Of a stretch of DNA of 64,000 nucleotides, positions 52,435 to 61,907 are shown one piece after another (within the stretch, counting starts at the first letter, position 1; each line of letters begins with the position of its first letter). A model generated the notes under the pieces. The model saw only the letters and a program-made list of their open reading frames with translations, was not told the DNA's origin and ran no database searches. The stretch is from an uncultured Opitutia bacterium. Lineage in GTDB: Bacteria > Verrucomicrobiota > Verrucomicrobiia > Opitutales > UBA953. Position numbers and translations under genes: made by a program. The stretch lies in assembly GCA_903840355.1 (NCBI GenBank), contig CAIMFJ010000005.1, forward strand, positions 62,001-126,000, read 5' to 3'.

Positions 52435-53511
52435 TTAGTAGAAAATACCTCCGCCGAGTAAGACTGGGCCGTCGTAAAGGGCGAGGACTTGTCCAGCGGC
52501 GAGACCGCGTTGCGTGTGGGTGAAGGTTAAGTCGGCTCCACCGTTTTCAGTTAATTTAAAATGAATGGGTGTCGCGGAATCGCGGTAACGCACCCGGGCC
52601 AATAAATCCCGGTCGGTGTTCACGGCATTATGAATCCAGCTCAACGAATGCACGCGGGCAGTTTGCGTGTAGAGTCCCGGCGTGTCGGGTTTATCGAAAG
52701 CGACCTGCAAGGTGTTGGCGGCAAAATCTTTTTTCACGACGACAAAGTATTCAAAGTCCGTGTTGGAAGGTAAGCCGATCCCTTTGCGTTGTCCAATTGT
52801 GTAACGATGTAAGCCGCGGTGTTGGCCGATAATCTGCCCCGCTGCATTCACGATGGGGCCAGTTTTATCAGGAATATGACGCTCTAAAAACGCTTGGACG
52901 GGAACCTGTCCTAAGAAGCAAATCCCTTGGCTGTCTTTGCGTCGGGCGTTGGGGAGTTGGGCCTTTTGGGCGATTTCACGGACTTGTGCTTTGTGCAGTT
53001 CGCCAATGGGAAACATGGCCTTGGCCAGTTGATCTTGGCGGAGTAGGGCGAGAAAGTACGATTGGTCTTTCAGCGGGTCGATGCCCTCCAATAAATCAAA
53101 ACTCCCGTCGGGGTTGGCACGTCGGCGGGCATAATGGCCCGTAGCGATTTGCTCGTAACCTTCCGCCATGGCGAGCCGGAGGAACGTCCCGAATTTCATC
53201 TCCCGATTGCAGATGACGTCAGGATTAGGGGTCAGTCCTTGGCGATACCCCTCGACCAAGTATTCGACCACCGTTTCCCGGTAATCCCGAATCAGGTCGA
53301 TGACCCGAAAGGGCAGGCCGAGGTGTTGGGCGGCGGCTTGGGCGTTTCGCACATCGTCTTCCCAAGGGCACTCGCCTGGAAAGGGCAGGCCTTCTTCGTT
53401 CATCCAGGTGCGAAAGTAGGCCGTGTGTACCGTGTGACCCGCTTCCTTGAGCAACAACGCCGCCACCGCGCTGTCGACGCCTCCGGATAGGGCTACAAGG
53501 ATTTTGGCCAT
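52435..53511 (-). CDS. mnmA: tRNA 2-thiouridine synthase MnmA
   Basis: This enzyme thiolates U34 of tRNA-Lys, -Glu and -Gln using ATP and a sulfur relay. The 358-residue protein has the PP-loop VALSGGVDSAVAAL at about 6-19, the TPNPDVICNREMKFG segment with the first catalytic Cys, GHYAR, the DQSYFLALL stretch and GICFLG with the second Cys, then RYTIGQRKGIGL. Its length matches the family. It converges on nothing and starts about 140 bp from the divergent LysM gene. Confidence 0.96.
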   Translation of the reverse strand: MAKILVALSGGVDSAVAALLLKEAGHTVHTAYFRTWMNEEGLPFPGECPWEDDVRNAQAAAQHLGLPFRVIDLIRDYRETVVEYLVEGYRQGLTPNPDVICNREMKFGTFLRLAMAEGYEQIATGHYARRRANPDGSFDLLEGIDPLKDQSYFLALLRQDQLAKAMFPIGELHKAQVREIAQKAQLPNARRKDSQGICFLGQVPVQAFLERHIPDKTGPIVNAAGQIIGQHRGLHRYTIGQRKGIGLPSNTDFEYFVVVKKDFAANTLQVAFDKPDTPGLYTQTARVHSLSWIHNAVNTDRDLLARVRYRDSATPIHFKLTENGGADLTFTHTQRGLAAGQVLALYDGPVLLGGGIFY

Positions 53512-53654
53512 TCTGGTGACCTTACCAAAGAGTCGGGTGAGGAACAGAAAGAAAATCGCCCCTGGTTGGCGGGGGTGTTTCGGGCATAAAACCTGCAGGG
53601 TAGCCTAAAGCATTCTGCTTTGCCCTCTGGGTCCACTTGTGTTTCAGTCGCACT

Positions 53655-54245
53655 ATGCGTTTCGGTCTCGTTTTAATCTTATTTTTAAGTTCCCCCCTTT
53701 GGGCTCAAACGAACCAGTTGGCCGGGATGCAACAGGATCTCGCCGAATTGCGTACCGAGGTGGAGAAATTGAAGTTAGAGAATGCCGATTTACGGGAAGC
53801 GTTGGCGAAGCAAAAGGCCAGCCAAGCCCCGACGATGAGTGCGGCCGACTCCCAAGCTCGTTTGCGTACCGAAATTTTAAATGAACTCGATCGTCGCTTG
53901 AAGCAACAGACGTCCGAAGTAAACGCCGCTTTGGCCGAGCAAACGCGGCAGGTGAACGCCGCCCTAGGAAAGAATCCGCCGGCGACTCGTCCCGCCCCCA
54001 ATCCTAATCCAGCACCCGGTGCAACGACTCCCCCTGTCGCCAACACTACGGACGGTTTGCCCCCTGGCATGCCCGAGACGGGCGTGAAATACCACGTGAA
54101 GTCTGGCGACAGCGTTTCGCGCATTGCTCGCCAATTAGGCTCTAAGGTCGAGTGGATTTTGGCCGCCAATAAACTTCCCAGTCCCGCAGCTTTGAAGGCT
54201 GACGTGGATATTTTTGTGCCCCAACCTGAAACCCCTGCTCGCTAA
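53655..54245 (+). CDS. Exported coiled-coil protein with C-terminal LysM domain
   Basis: A 196-residue protein with a signal (MRFGLVLILFLSSPLWA), a coiled coil (LAGMQQDLAELRTEVEKLKLENADLREALAKQ), a Pro/Asn/Ala-rich linker and a C-terminal LysM domain (KYHVKSGDSVSRIARQLGSKVEWILAANKL) that would bind peptidoglycan. This suggests a periplasmic cell-wall protein. The parB start follows six bases after its stop, an interesting pairing of wall-binding and chromosome-segregation genes. The ATG at 53655 fits the signal better than the frame from 53637. Confidence 0.87.
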   Translation: MRFGLVLILFLSSPLWAQTNQLAGMQQDLAELRTEVEKLKLENADLREALAKQKASQAPTMSAADSQARLRTEILNELDRRLKQQTSEVNAALAEQTRQVNAALGKNPPATRPAPNPNPAPGATTPPVANTTDGLPPGMPETGVKYHVKSGDSVSRIARQLGSKVEWILAANKLPSPAALKADVDIFVPQPETPAR

Positions 54246-54251
54246 TTTTAT

Positions 54252-55169
54252 ATGTCAAACCCTCCTAAAAAATCGCTTGGACGCGGTCTGAGTAACCTGA
54301 TTGGGGGCGGCGTTAATAAGCCCGAGGCTCCCGCCGCTAAGCCAGCCAGTGCGCCTGCCGCCGCCGCTCATGTGGCCCCGGTGCCACCGAGTTTGGTGAT
54401 TAGCGAAATTGCCCTGGGAGCTATCGTTCCCAATGCCCGACAGCCTCGTCGTGATTTTGATGATGCCGCGGTGAAGGAACTGTCCGAGTCGATTCGCTCC
54501 GAGGGTTTAATGCAGCCTATCGTGGTGCGTAAAGTAAGCACGGGCTATGAACTCATTGCGGGTGAACGTCGCTGGCGTGCCTTTAAATTGTTGGGTCAAA
54601 AGACCATTCCTGCTCGGGTGGTCGAAGCGAGCGACGCCACAAGTGCGGTGTTGGCCTTGGTCGAAAATTTACAACGCCAAGACTTAAATCCGGTGGACGA
54701 AGCCGTGGGCGTGGCCTCGTTGATGAAAGATTTTAATTTAACGCAAGATGCGGTGGCGGATCGCTTAGGTAAGCCTCGTGCGAGTATCGCCAACTTGGTG
54801 CGTCTTTTGAGTTTGGAATCCGAGGTCTTAGGTTTCTTGCGCAAAGGTCAAATTTCCGAAGGCCATGCCAAGGTATTGCTCGGTCTGGCTGAGCCTGCAC
54901 AGCGTATTTTGGTAGCTCGGAAGATCGTCGAAAAGGGTCTTTCGGTGCGGGCCACGGAAGCCGAGGTGAAAGTCATGTCGGCAAAGAAAAATGGAGACCG
55001 TAAGGCCAAGGAAAAGACGGTGTTGGCGGATCTCCAGAAGCGTCTTTCCAGTCACTTCAGTACGGAAGTCGCCGTGGTTCGTCAGGGTAAGAAAGGGAGC
55101 ATTGAGATTACCTTTAAGACGGATGATGAACTCGCCCGTTTGCTCGAAAAAATCGGCGTACAACTTTAA
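54252..55169 (+). CDS. parB: Chromosome partitioning protein ParB
   Basis: A 305-residue ParB/Spo0J-type CTP-dependent DNA clamp. It begins KKSLGRGLSNLIGG (the ParA-interacting N-terminus), an Ala/Pro linker, then the NTPase/clamp region PNARQPRRDFDDAAVKELSESIRSEGLMQPIVVR and GYELIAGERRWRAFKLLG (GERRxRA motif), VENLQRQDLNPVDEA and the HTH LTQDAVADRLGKPRASIANLVRLLSL. No parA gene and no obvious parS (TGTTTCACGTGAAACA-like) site were seen in the window. It overlaps no gene; the LysM gene is immediately upstream. Confidence 0.95.
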   Translation: MSNPPKKSLGRGLSNLIGGGVNKPEAPAAKPASAPAAAAHVAPVPPSLVISEIALGAIVPNARQPRRDFDDAAVKELSESIRSEGLMQPIVVRKVSTGYELIAGERRWRAFKLLGQKTIPARVVEASDATSAVLALVENLQRQDLNPVDEAVGVASLMKDFNLTQDAVADRLGKPRASIANLVRLLSLESEVLGFLRKGQISEGHAKVLLGLAEPAQRILVARKIVEKGLSVRATEAEVKVMSAKKNGDRKAKEKTVLADLQKRLSSHFSTEVAVVRQGKKGSIEITFKTDDELARLLEKIGVQL

Positions 55170-55222
55170 AGCCCTCGCGAGTTGAGATTGCTAGCGGGTG
55201 TCCAGTCCTTGATGCTTCATGC

Positions 55223-56059
55223 ATGAAGGCCTGGTTGTTTTTATGGTTCAGCGTAGGAGCATTGTGCGCGGAGGAAGCTCCGGTTTTCTTTGCGATGGAT
55301 ACGGCTGCGCGTGGGCAACCTGCCGACTGTGCGGTTTGGTTGTCACAATTAGGCTACGCAGGTTTCGGGGGCCGACCAGCAACGGCCAAGAGTTTTGTGC
55401 CGGAGTTAAGTAAACACGGCATCGCCTTCACCAATGCCTATCATGTCACTAAATTTAGTGCCGAAAATTCCGAAGTTCCTGCCGATGTGGTGCAGGCCTT
55501 GAATGCGTTGGAAGGGGTGAACACCACGTTGTGGCTTGGCATTCAACAAGTGTCGTTGCCTCAAGGTGTCAAAGCAGGCGCAGCCGAGGGTGATGCGATC
55601 GCAGTGCCGCTCTTAAAAAAGACGTTGGTCTTGGCGAAAGCGAAGCACGTCAAAATCTCCCTGTATCCGCACGCTGGCTTTTGGGCTGAAAGCGTGGAGA
55701 CGGTTTTACGCCTGGCGAATGCCGTGGATGATCCTGATTTAGGCGTGACCTTTAACCTTTGCCATTGGCTTAAAGTCGAAGGAGTCGAGCGCGATCCCGT
55801 GCCAGTCATCAAGGCCGCGTTGCCACGCTTGAATTTTATCACGATTAACGGAGCCGACACGGGCGACACACGGCACTTCGGGTGGGAGCGCTTGATTCAG
55901 CCTTTAGGTCGGGGTACGTATGACGTGAAAGCTTTTGTACATCACGCTCAGGAGGCCGGCTATCGCGGTTCTTTTGGCTTCCAGGGTTACGGCATTAAGA
56001 TGGACTCGCAGGAACTCCTGAAAGTCACCATGGACGGCTGGAAAGCGCTTTGGAAGTAG
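55223..56059 (+). CDS. Exported sugar phosphate isomerase/epimerase-like TIM barrel
   Basis: A 278-residue protein with a signal (MKAWLFLWFSVGALCA) followed by an AP-endonuclease-2/xylose isomerase-like barrel: LSQLGYAGFGG near the start, HVKISLYPHAGFWAES, DPDLGVTFNLCHWLKVEG, FITINGADTG and GYRGSFGFQGYGI. The conserved His and Glu/Asp positions of the fold are partly present. Exported members of this fold are common in Verrucomicrobiota and may isomerise sugars or be non-catalytic; no substrate is assigned. It converges with purH. Confidence 0.8.
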   Translation: MKAWLFLWFSVGALCAEEAPVFFAMDTAARGQPADCAVWLSQLGYAGFGGRPATAKSFVPELSKHGIAFTNAYHVTKFSAENSEVPADVVQALNALEGVNTTLWLGIQQVSLPQGVKAGAAEGDAIAVPLLKKTLVLAKAKHVKISLYPHAGFWAESVETVLRLANAVDDPDLGVTFNLCHWLKVEGVERDPVPVIKAALPRLNFITINGADTGDTRHFGWERLIQPLGRGTYDVKAFVHHAQEAGYRGSFGFQGYGIKMDSQELLKVTMDGWKALWK

Positions 56060-56064
56060 GTCGC

Positions 56065-57606
56065 TTAGTGGCGGAAGTGACGCATCCCGGTGAAGACCAT
56101 CGCCATGTTGCGGGCATCGGCCGCTGCGATGACTTCGGCGTCCTTGACGGAGCCACCGGGTTGAATCGCACAGGTAGCGCCCGCATCCGCGGCGGCTAAG
56201 AGACCATCAGGGAAGGGGAAGAAGGCGTCGGAACAGACAGCCGAACCCGCTAACGAAAGTTTCGCTTCGCCCGCTTTCCAAACGGCGATGCGGGAAGAAT
56301 CCACGCGCGACATTTGACCGGCGCCAATGCCTAAAGTCCGTTCGCGGCCCGCGTAGACAATCGCATTAGATTTAACGTGGCGAACCACGCGCCAGCCAAA
56401 GAGCAAGGCACTCATTTCATCGGCAGTCGGTACCCGCTTGGTGACCACTTTGAAGTCGCGGGGGTTGATGGGCTTTTGGTCGCGATCTTGGACGAGAACG
56501 CCGCCAATCACGGCGCGGATTTCTCGCAGCGTGTCGGCTCGCAGACCAACTTTGGCGCGCATTAAGCGCAGGTTTTTCTTTTTGCTCAAGATGGCCAAGG
56601 CGTCGGCATCAAACTCGGGGGCAATAATCACTTCCGAGAAAATTTCGGCAATGGCGCTCGCCAGACCTTGGTCGACGGTGCGGTTGGCCACGATGATGCC
56701 GCCAAACGGAGCTTGGCGGTCGGTTTCAAAAGCCAGTTGCCAAGCAGCCAATAAGGAGTCGGCCGAAGCCACGCCACAAGGGTTGGTGTGCTTGAGGATA
56801 GCGAGGGTCGGGCGTTCGAATTCGCCAATCAGGTAGGTCGCCGCCGTGATATCTAAAATATTGTTATAGCTGAGTTCCTTGCCTTGAAGTTGCTCAAACG
56901 CCTCGTGGAAGGAGCCGTATAAGGCGGCTTGTTGGTGGGGGTTTTCGCCGTAGCGCAAGCGTTGGGCGAGGGGCAGAGTGGTGGTGAAACGAGCGGGCAT
57001 CCCGAGCACGTTGCCCGTGCCGGGTTGGCTTTGCGTTTCGAGGTAATTGGCGATGGCGGCATCGTAGGCCGAGGTGCGTTGAAAAACTTTGAGGGCTAAT
57101 TCGCGACGCAGTTCGCTTAAGGCCGCAGGTTGGACTAAGGCCGCCAACACGCGCTCGTAGTCGGCGGGGTCCGTCACGACTGTGACCGCCGCGTGATTCT
57201 TGGCCGCACTGCGCAACATGGAAGGGCCACCGATGTCGATGTTTTCAATCGCATCTTCAAAAGAGCAGTTGGGCTTCGCAACCGTCGCTTCGAAGGGGTA
57301 GAGGTTGACGACCACTAAATCAATCAGGTCGATGTGGTGTTGTTTGGCTTGTTCGAGGTGTTCGTGTGAATCGCGGCGGCAGAGCAGACCCCCGTGTACT
57401 TTAGGGTGCAAGGTTTTGACCCGACCTTCCATGATTTCAGGGAAGCCGGTGTGTTCACCCACATCGGTGACGGGCAGGCCTGCATCGCGGAGCATTTTGG
57501 CCGTACCGCCCGTGGAGAGCAGTTTGTAGCCATGCTGTTCGACCAAGGATTTGGCGAAGGGCAGGAGGCCGGTTTTGTCGCTAACGGAGAGAAGTGCTAG
57601 AGGCAT
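56065..57606 (-). CDS. purH: Bifunctional purine synthesis protein PurH (AICAR transformylase / IMP cyclohydrolase)
   Basis: The last two steps of IMP synthesis. The 513-residue protein has the N-terminal MGS-like cyclohydrolase domain ([53 protein letters not shown]) and the C-terminal transformylase domain ([72 protein letters not shown]). Key Lys-His and Asn residues are present. The ATG at 57606 matches the family start; the frame from 57651 adds 15 residues. Confidence 0.96.
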   Translation of the reverse strand: MPLALLSVSDKTGLLPFAKSLVEQHGYKLLSTGGTAKMLRDAGLPVTDVGEHTGFPEIMEGRVKTLHPKVHGGLLCRRDSHEHLEQAKQHHIDLIDLVVVNLYPFEATVAKPNCSFEDAIENIDIGGPSMLRSAAKNHAAVTVVTDPADYERVLAALVQPAALSELRRELALKVFQRTSAYDAAIANYLETQSQPGTGNVLGMPARFTTTLPLAQRLRYGENPHQQAALYGSFHEAFEQLQGKELSYNNILDITAATYLIGEFERPTLAILKHTNPCGVASADSLLAAWQLAFETDRQAPFGGIIVANRTVDQGLASAIAEIFSEVIIAPEFDADALAILSKKKNLRLMRAKVGLRADTLREIRAVIGGVLVQDRDQKPINPRDFKVVTKRVPTADEMSALLFGWRVVRHVKSNAIVYAGRERTLGIGAGQMSRVDSSRIAVWKAGEAKLSLAGSAVCSDAFFPFPDGLLAAADAGATCAIQPGGSVKDAEVIAAADARNMAMVFTGMRHFRH

Positions 57607-57720
57607 GGCAAAGGATGGTATTGGGGTAGGGGCGAGGTCCCTGTAGGTCAAGGAAAGGCGTGGGTTGCTTGCATGAATCCCCCCTTGACGCTTCCGAGGT
57701 TTTTCCCTCCTTCAAGGGCT

Positions 57721-58629
57721 ATGTCCACCGCTCTCTTGTTCTCTGGTCAGGGTGCCCAAGTCGTTGGGATGGGAAAGTCGCTCTATGAAAATTCGAGCTT
57801 AGCCCGCGATTATTATGATCGGGCGTCGCAGGTTTTGCCCTTCGACCTCAAGAAAGCCTGCTTCGAGGGCCCGGTAGAGTTTTTGACCGAGACCCAAGTC
57901 TGTCAGCCGGCACTTTACGTTCAGGGTTATGTCATCGCACAGCTTCTTAAAGAACGCGGCAAGTTGGGTGACTTAAAAGCCTGCCTCGGGTTGTCGCTGG
58001 GCGAGCTCACGGCCTATGCCGTGGCGGGAGTTTGGGATTTTGAGACGGGTTTGAAAGTGGTCGCCGAGCGCGGTCGCCTAATGCAACAGGCCTGCAATCA
58101 GACGCAGGGAGCCATGGCGGCGGTGATTGGCGGCACGCGGGATGATATTAAGAAACTTTGCCAAGCGTTTGATATCGATGCGGCGAATTTCAATTGCCCT
58201 AGCCAAGTCGTGATTTCCGGTGAAGCTCCTAAGGTCGCCCAAGCCGTTGCCCGCGCCAAAGAGTTTGGTCCCTTTAAGTTGGTGAAACCCTTGGTCGTTG
58301 CGGGGGCTTACCACAGCCGGTTGATGGAATCGGCCCGAGTGGCGTTTACCGCTTATTTACAGACGGTGAACTTTAACCGCCCCCAAGTGACGGTCTATTC
58401 CAATACTACGGGTAGTACTTTATCGGAGCCTGCAGATCTTCGCACGGCCCTGACACAGCAAGTGGTCTCTTCGGTGCTCTGGGAAGATGACTGCCAAGCC
58501 GCAGCGGCTTCTGGCATCACGCAGTTCTATGAGTGCGGTCCAGGTGGCGTGCTGGCGGGGATGATGAAACGGACCGCCCCGATGGCTCCGGTGGCTTCCC
58601 TGCATGAATGGGCCGATATTCCTGCCTAA
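57721..58629 (+). CDS. fabD: Malonyl-CoA:ACP transacylase
   Basis: This enzyme transfers malonyl from CoA to acyl carrier protein to start fatty acid elongation. The 302-residue protein has LLFSGQGAQVVGMGKSL at the start, the nucleophile elbow GLSLGELTAYAVAG (Ser92; Leu replaces the His of the common GHSLGE), QGAMAAVIG, CPSQVVISGEA and the catalytic His in GAYHSRLMESA. The ATG at 57721 is the usual family start; a frame from 57673 adds 16 residues. accA is also in the window, but not in the same operon. Confidence 0.94.
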   Translation: MSTALLFSGQGAQVVGMGKSLYENSSLARDYYDRASQVLPFDLKKACFEGPVEFLTETQVCQPALYVQGYVIAQLLKERGKLGDLKACLGLSLGELTAYAVAGVWDFETGLKVVAERGRLMQQACNQTQGAMAAVIGGTRDDIKKLCQAFDIDAANFNCPSQVVISGEAPKVAQAVARAKEFGPFKLVKPLVVAGAYHSRLMESARVAFTAYLQTVNFNRPQVTVYSNTTGSTLSEPADLRTALTQQVVSSVLWEDDCQAAAASGITQFYECGPGGVLAGMMKRTAPMAPVASLHEWADIPA

Positions 58630-58704
58630 AAACGGATAAGTTGGGCTAACGCTCGACAATTCCGTAACAGTCTCCCTATTACTCACCTTTAGCCGATTAT
58701 TACC

Positions 58705-60504
58705 GTGTCCCTGAACCACATCCGAAATTTCTGTATCATTGCCCACGTGGACCATGGTAAAACCACGCTCTCGGATCGTCTGTTGGAGCACACGAAGACC
58801 ATCGAGAAGCGCCAGATGAAGGAGCAGTTACTCGATGCCATGGATTTGGAGCGCGAGAAGGGAATCACGATTAAGTGCCACCCCGTGACGATGAATTTCA
58901 CGGCTCCCGATGGGCAGAAGTATATTTTAAATTTAATCGATACTCCGGGTCACGTGGACTTCGCTTATGAAGTCTCGCGTTCGTTGGCGGCGTGCGAAGG
59001 AGCGGTGCTGCTGATTGACGCTTCCCAAGGCGTCGAAGCGCAAACGGTAGCCAATGCCACCTTGGCCATGCAGCAAGGGTTGGAAATCGTTCCCGTGATT
59101 AACAAGGTCGACTTGCCCAGTGCTCGTCCCGAAGAAGCCCGCCGCCAAGTCGAAGATATTTTGACCATTCCCGCTCAAGATGCCGTGTTGGCTTCTGGTA
59201 AATCGGGTATTGGCATTGACGATATTTTTGCGGCTATCATCAAGCGCGTGCCCGCCCCGCGTTGGTCGGAGTACCCCCAAGCGCGGGCCTTAGTGTTCGA
59301 TTCGCTGTTCGATTCTTATAAAGGCGTCATCAGTTATGTGCGCGTCTTCTCGGGTACCTTTAAAGCCGGGCAAACGATTGAACTCATGTTCAATGGCGTC
59401 CGCTCGGTGATTAAGGAAGTAGGGACGTTCTCCCCGAAGATGAAGCCGCAGGATGAATTAGGCCCAGGTTCGGTGGGTTACATGGTGATTAATATTCGCG
59501 AGGTCGCAGACGTGAAAGTCGGCGATACCATTACGTTAGCGGCTGACCCCGCCAAAGAACCCGTCCCAGGTTTCAAAGAAGTGCGTCCGATGGTCTTTAG
59601 CGGGATTTACCCTTTGGACACGGCTGATTACGAGAAACTCAAAACTTCGTTGTCGAAGTTAGCGATTAACGACTCCTCGCTCACGTACACGGCAGAAAGC
59701 TCGACCGCCTTGGGTTTTGGTTTCCGTTGTGGTTTCTTAGGCCTGCTGCACATGGAAATCGTGCAGGAGCGCTTACGTCGCGAGTATGATTTAGACATCA
59801 TCTCCACTTATCCCTCCGTCGTGTATAAAGTTTTCACGACTGATGGTAAGGAGCACATTTTAGATAACCCGGTGTTGATGCCCGATCCTTCGACGATTGA
59901 GCACATTGAAGAACCCACGATTCGGGCTCACATTCACATCCCGGGTACCTCGATTGGTGACATGCTTGCCTTGGTGCAAGAGAAGCGTGGGGTTTGTGAG
60001 CGCACGGAAACCATCGATGCCGACCGCGTGATGCTGGTCTGCCTGCTGCCCCTGAACGAAATCCTCGTTGATTTTAATGACCGCTTGAAATCCATCACCC
60101 GCGGTTATGGTTCGATGGATTATGAGTTGGGCGAGTATGTGACCTCGGATCTCGTAAAAATGGATATCCGGGTGAACGACGAACCCGTCGACGCCTTTTC
60201 CTCGATTGTGCACTCCACTAAAGCCGAAGGCCGGGGGCGGAGTTTGTGCGAAAAGCTTAAAGAACTTCTCCCGCGTCAGCTCTTTAAAGTCGCCATTCAA
60301 GCAGCCGTGGGCTCGCGCATCATTGCCCGGGAAACCATTGGTTCTGTGGGTAAGGATGTGACCGCAAAGTGTTACGGTGGTGATATTACCCGGAAGCGGA
60401 AACTTTTAGAAAAGCAGAAGGAAGGTAAGAAGCGGATGAAGCAGATTGGTAAAGTCGACATCCCGCAGGAGGCCTTCATTAAAATTCTGAAAAACGACGG
60501 GTAG
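58705..60504 (+). CDS. lepA: Elongation factor 4 (LepA)
   Basis: This ribosome-associated GTPase back-translocates stalled ribosomes. The 599-residue length is standard. It has P-loop AHVDHGKTTL at about residues 13-22, switch II DTPGHVDFAYE and NKVD, then the LepA-specific C-terminal part (GFRCGFLGLLHMEIVQERL, CYGGDITRKRKLLEKQKEGKKRMK). It starts with GTG at 58705. lepB follows 62 bp downstream, the classical lepA-lepB order. Confidence 0.97.
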   Translation: MSLNHIRNFCIIAHVDHGKTTLSDRLLEHTKTIEKRQMKEQLLDAMDLEREKGITIKCHPVTMNFTAPDGQKYILNLIDTPGHVDFAYEVSRSLAACEGAVLLIDASQGVEAQTVANATLAMQQGLEIVPVINKVDLPSARPEEARRQVEDILTIPAQDAVLASGKSGIGIDDIFAAIIKRVPAPRWSEYPQARALVFDSLFDSYKGVISYVRVFSGTFKAGQTIELMFNGVRSVIKEVGTFSPKMKPQDELGPGSVGYMVINIREVADVKVGDTITLAADPAKEPVPGFKEVRPMVFSGIYPLDTADYEKLKTSLSKLAINDSSLTYTAESSTALGFGFRCGFLGLLHMEIVQERLRREYDLDIISTYPSVVYKVFTTDGKEHILDNPVLMPDPSTIEHIEEPTIRAHIHIPGTSIGDMLALVQEKRGVCERTETIDADRVMLVCLLPLNEILVDFNDRLKSITRGYGSMDYELGEYVTSDLVKMDIRVNDEPVDAFSSIVHSTKAEGRGRSLCEKLKELLPRQLFKVAIQAAVGSRIIARETIGSVGKDVTAKCYGGDITRKRKLLEKQKEGKKRMKQIGKVDIPQEAFIKILKNDG

Positions 60505-60566
60505 GGCAGGACGGGCGATTCTGGGCTTTCCCTTCAGCGGTTTTGGCCTAAGTTGGCCCTGTTGCC

Positions 60567-61907
60567 ATGGGTTTCTTTCAACGTCGTAAATATCGCAAAA
60601 TCGGGAACTCGCTCCTCGAGGCCGCCGAAAAGGTGGAGCTCTACCGTCGCGATTTACTCTCCGCGGAAGCGTTGTCGCAACAACGTGCCGCCGCTGAGGC
60701 GTTGCGAAAGAAATTAGCCGAACCCTTCGTGCTCGAACAGTTCGAGCCAGCCCTGAATCAGTTGCATGATGTCTTAGTGAAGAACGGGGGGCAGATTTAC
60801 CCCGTGTCGACGGGAACCGATTACACCGAAATGATTATCATGGCAGCGATTGTTGCCGGCGGGATTCGCAGTTTCTTTTTACAGCCTTTTAAGATCCCCA
60901 CCAATTCGATGTGGCCGACTTACAACGGTATGACCGCCGAGGTGCGTCAGCCGAGTGAGCCGATTCCGAATTTAGTTACGCAAACCGCACAAGTGGTTCA
61001 GTGGACTTGGACTTACGCAATTCCTGCAGAAGCGAGCGGCGAAGTGGGCATTCCGATCAACATCCGCCGCTACGGCGATGGTTCGGTGGAATATAGTTTG
61101 CGCCCCAAGTCCCGCGATGTCGGTACGGGACTCTTTGGTTTAGGCATCATGCGCAGTGCCGTGGATAAAGTGGAAATCGTCGTCGGCCAAGACGTGCAAG
61201 TCGTCTCGGTGCCAGCTGATTTCGGTATGGATGGTGTGCTGTTGCGGACCTTTTACCCTGACATCGCCCGTTTGCCCATGCGTCGCCAGGATCAAGATCG
61301 CTGGCATGCCGTGATTCAGGCCGCCGCTAAAGACAATCGGATTAAGAATGGTCCGTTGGGCCCGATGTTGCTGACTGGTCGCTCCGTGAATCGCGGGCAG
61401 TTGCTTTTAAATTTTGATATTAAAACGGGCGACATGTTGTTCGTCGACCGCGTGTCCTATTATTTCCGCCAGCCCGAGCGCGGCGAAACGTTTGTTTTTC
61501 GGACGAATAATATCCCAGGGCTAAACGACCGCTTTGATAATCCTTCGCAGAATTATTTCGTGAAACGCCTCGTCGGCGTTCCAGGCGATCGTTTGAAAGT
61601 CAATGAGAAGGGTCAGTTAATCATTAACGGCCAAGTCGGCCAAACCCCCGAACCCTTGGCGATGAATAACCGTCAAGATGTCGAGCATGGCTACTATGGT
61701 TACCTCGCCGAGAATGGCGGTGACCGCTATGCCATTCCACTAACAGATGAACACTTAGTGACGGATCAGCACTACTTTGCCATGGGCGATAATTCCGCGA
61801 ACAGCTTCGACTCGCGTGGTTGGGGGGAAGTGCCGGCGATGGACGTCGTCGGTCGTCCGCTCTTCATCTTGCACCCCTTTACCAATCACTGGGGCCCGGC
61901 TAAGTAA
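60567..61907 (+). CDS. lepB: Signal peptidase I with a large internal insertion
   Basis: This membrane serine protease removes signal peptides after Sec/Tat export. The 446-residue protein has one membrane segment near 88-106 followed by box B IPTNSMWPT (Ser114) and the catalytic Lys in YFVKRLVGVPGD (Lys333), with box E MGDNSANSFDSRGWG. The Ser-Lys spacing is 219 residues, against about 55 in E. coli LepB, because of an extra domain at about 120-285. The N-terminal 85 residues are a charged cytoplasmic helix. Its stop overlaps that of the convergent menD by eight bases. Confidence 0.92.
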   Translation: MGFFQRRKYRKIGNSLLEAAEKVELYRRDLLSAEALSQQRAAAEALRKKLAEPFVLEQFEPALNQLHDVLVKNGGQIYPVSTGTDYTEMIIMAAIVAGGIRSFFLQPFKIPTNSMWPTYNGMTAEVRQPSEPIPNLVTQTAQVVQWTWTYAIPAEASGEVGIPINIRRYGDGSVEYSLRPKSRDVGTGLFGLGIMRSAVDKVEIVVGQDVQVVSVPADFGMDGVLLRTFYPDIARLPMRRQDQDRWHAVIQAAAKDNRIKNGPLGPMLLTGRSVNRGQLLLNFDIKTGDMLFVDRVSYYFRQPERGETFVFRTNNIPGLNDRFDNPSQNYFVKRLVGVPGDRLKVNEKGQLIINGQVGQTPEPLAMNNRQDVEHGYYGYLAENGGDRYAIPLTDEHLVTDQHYFAMGDNSANSFDSRGWGEVPAMDVVGRPLFILHPFTNHWGPAK

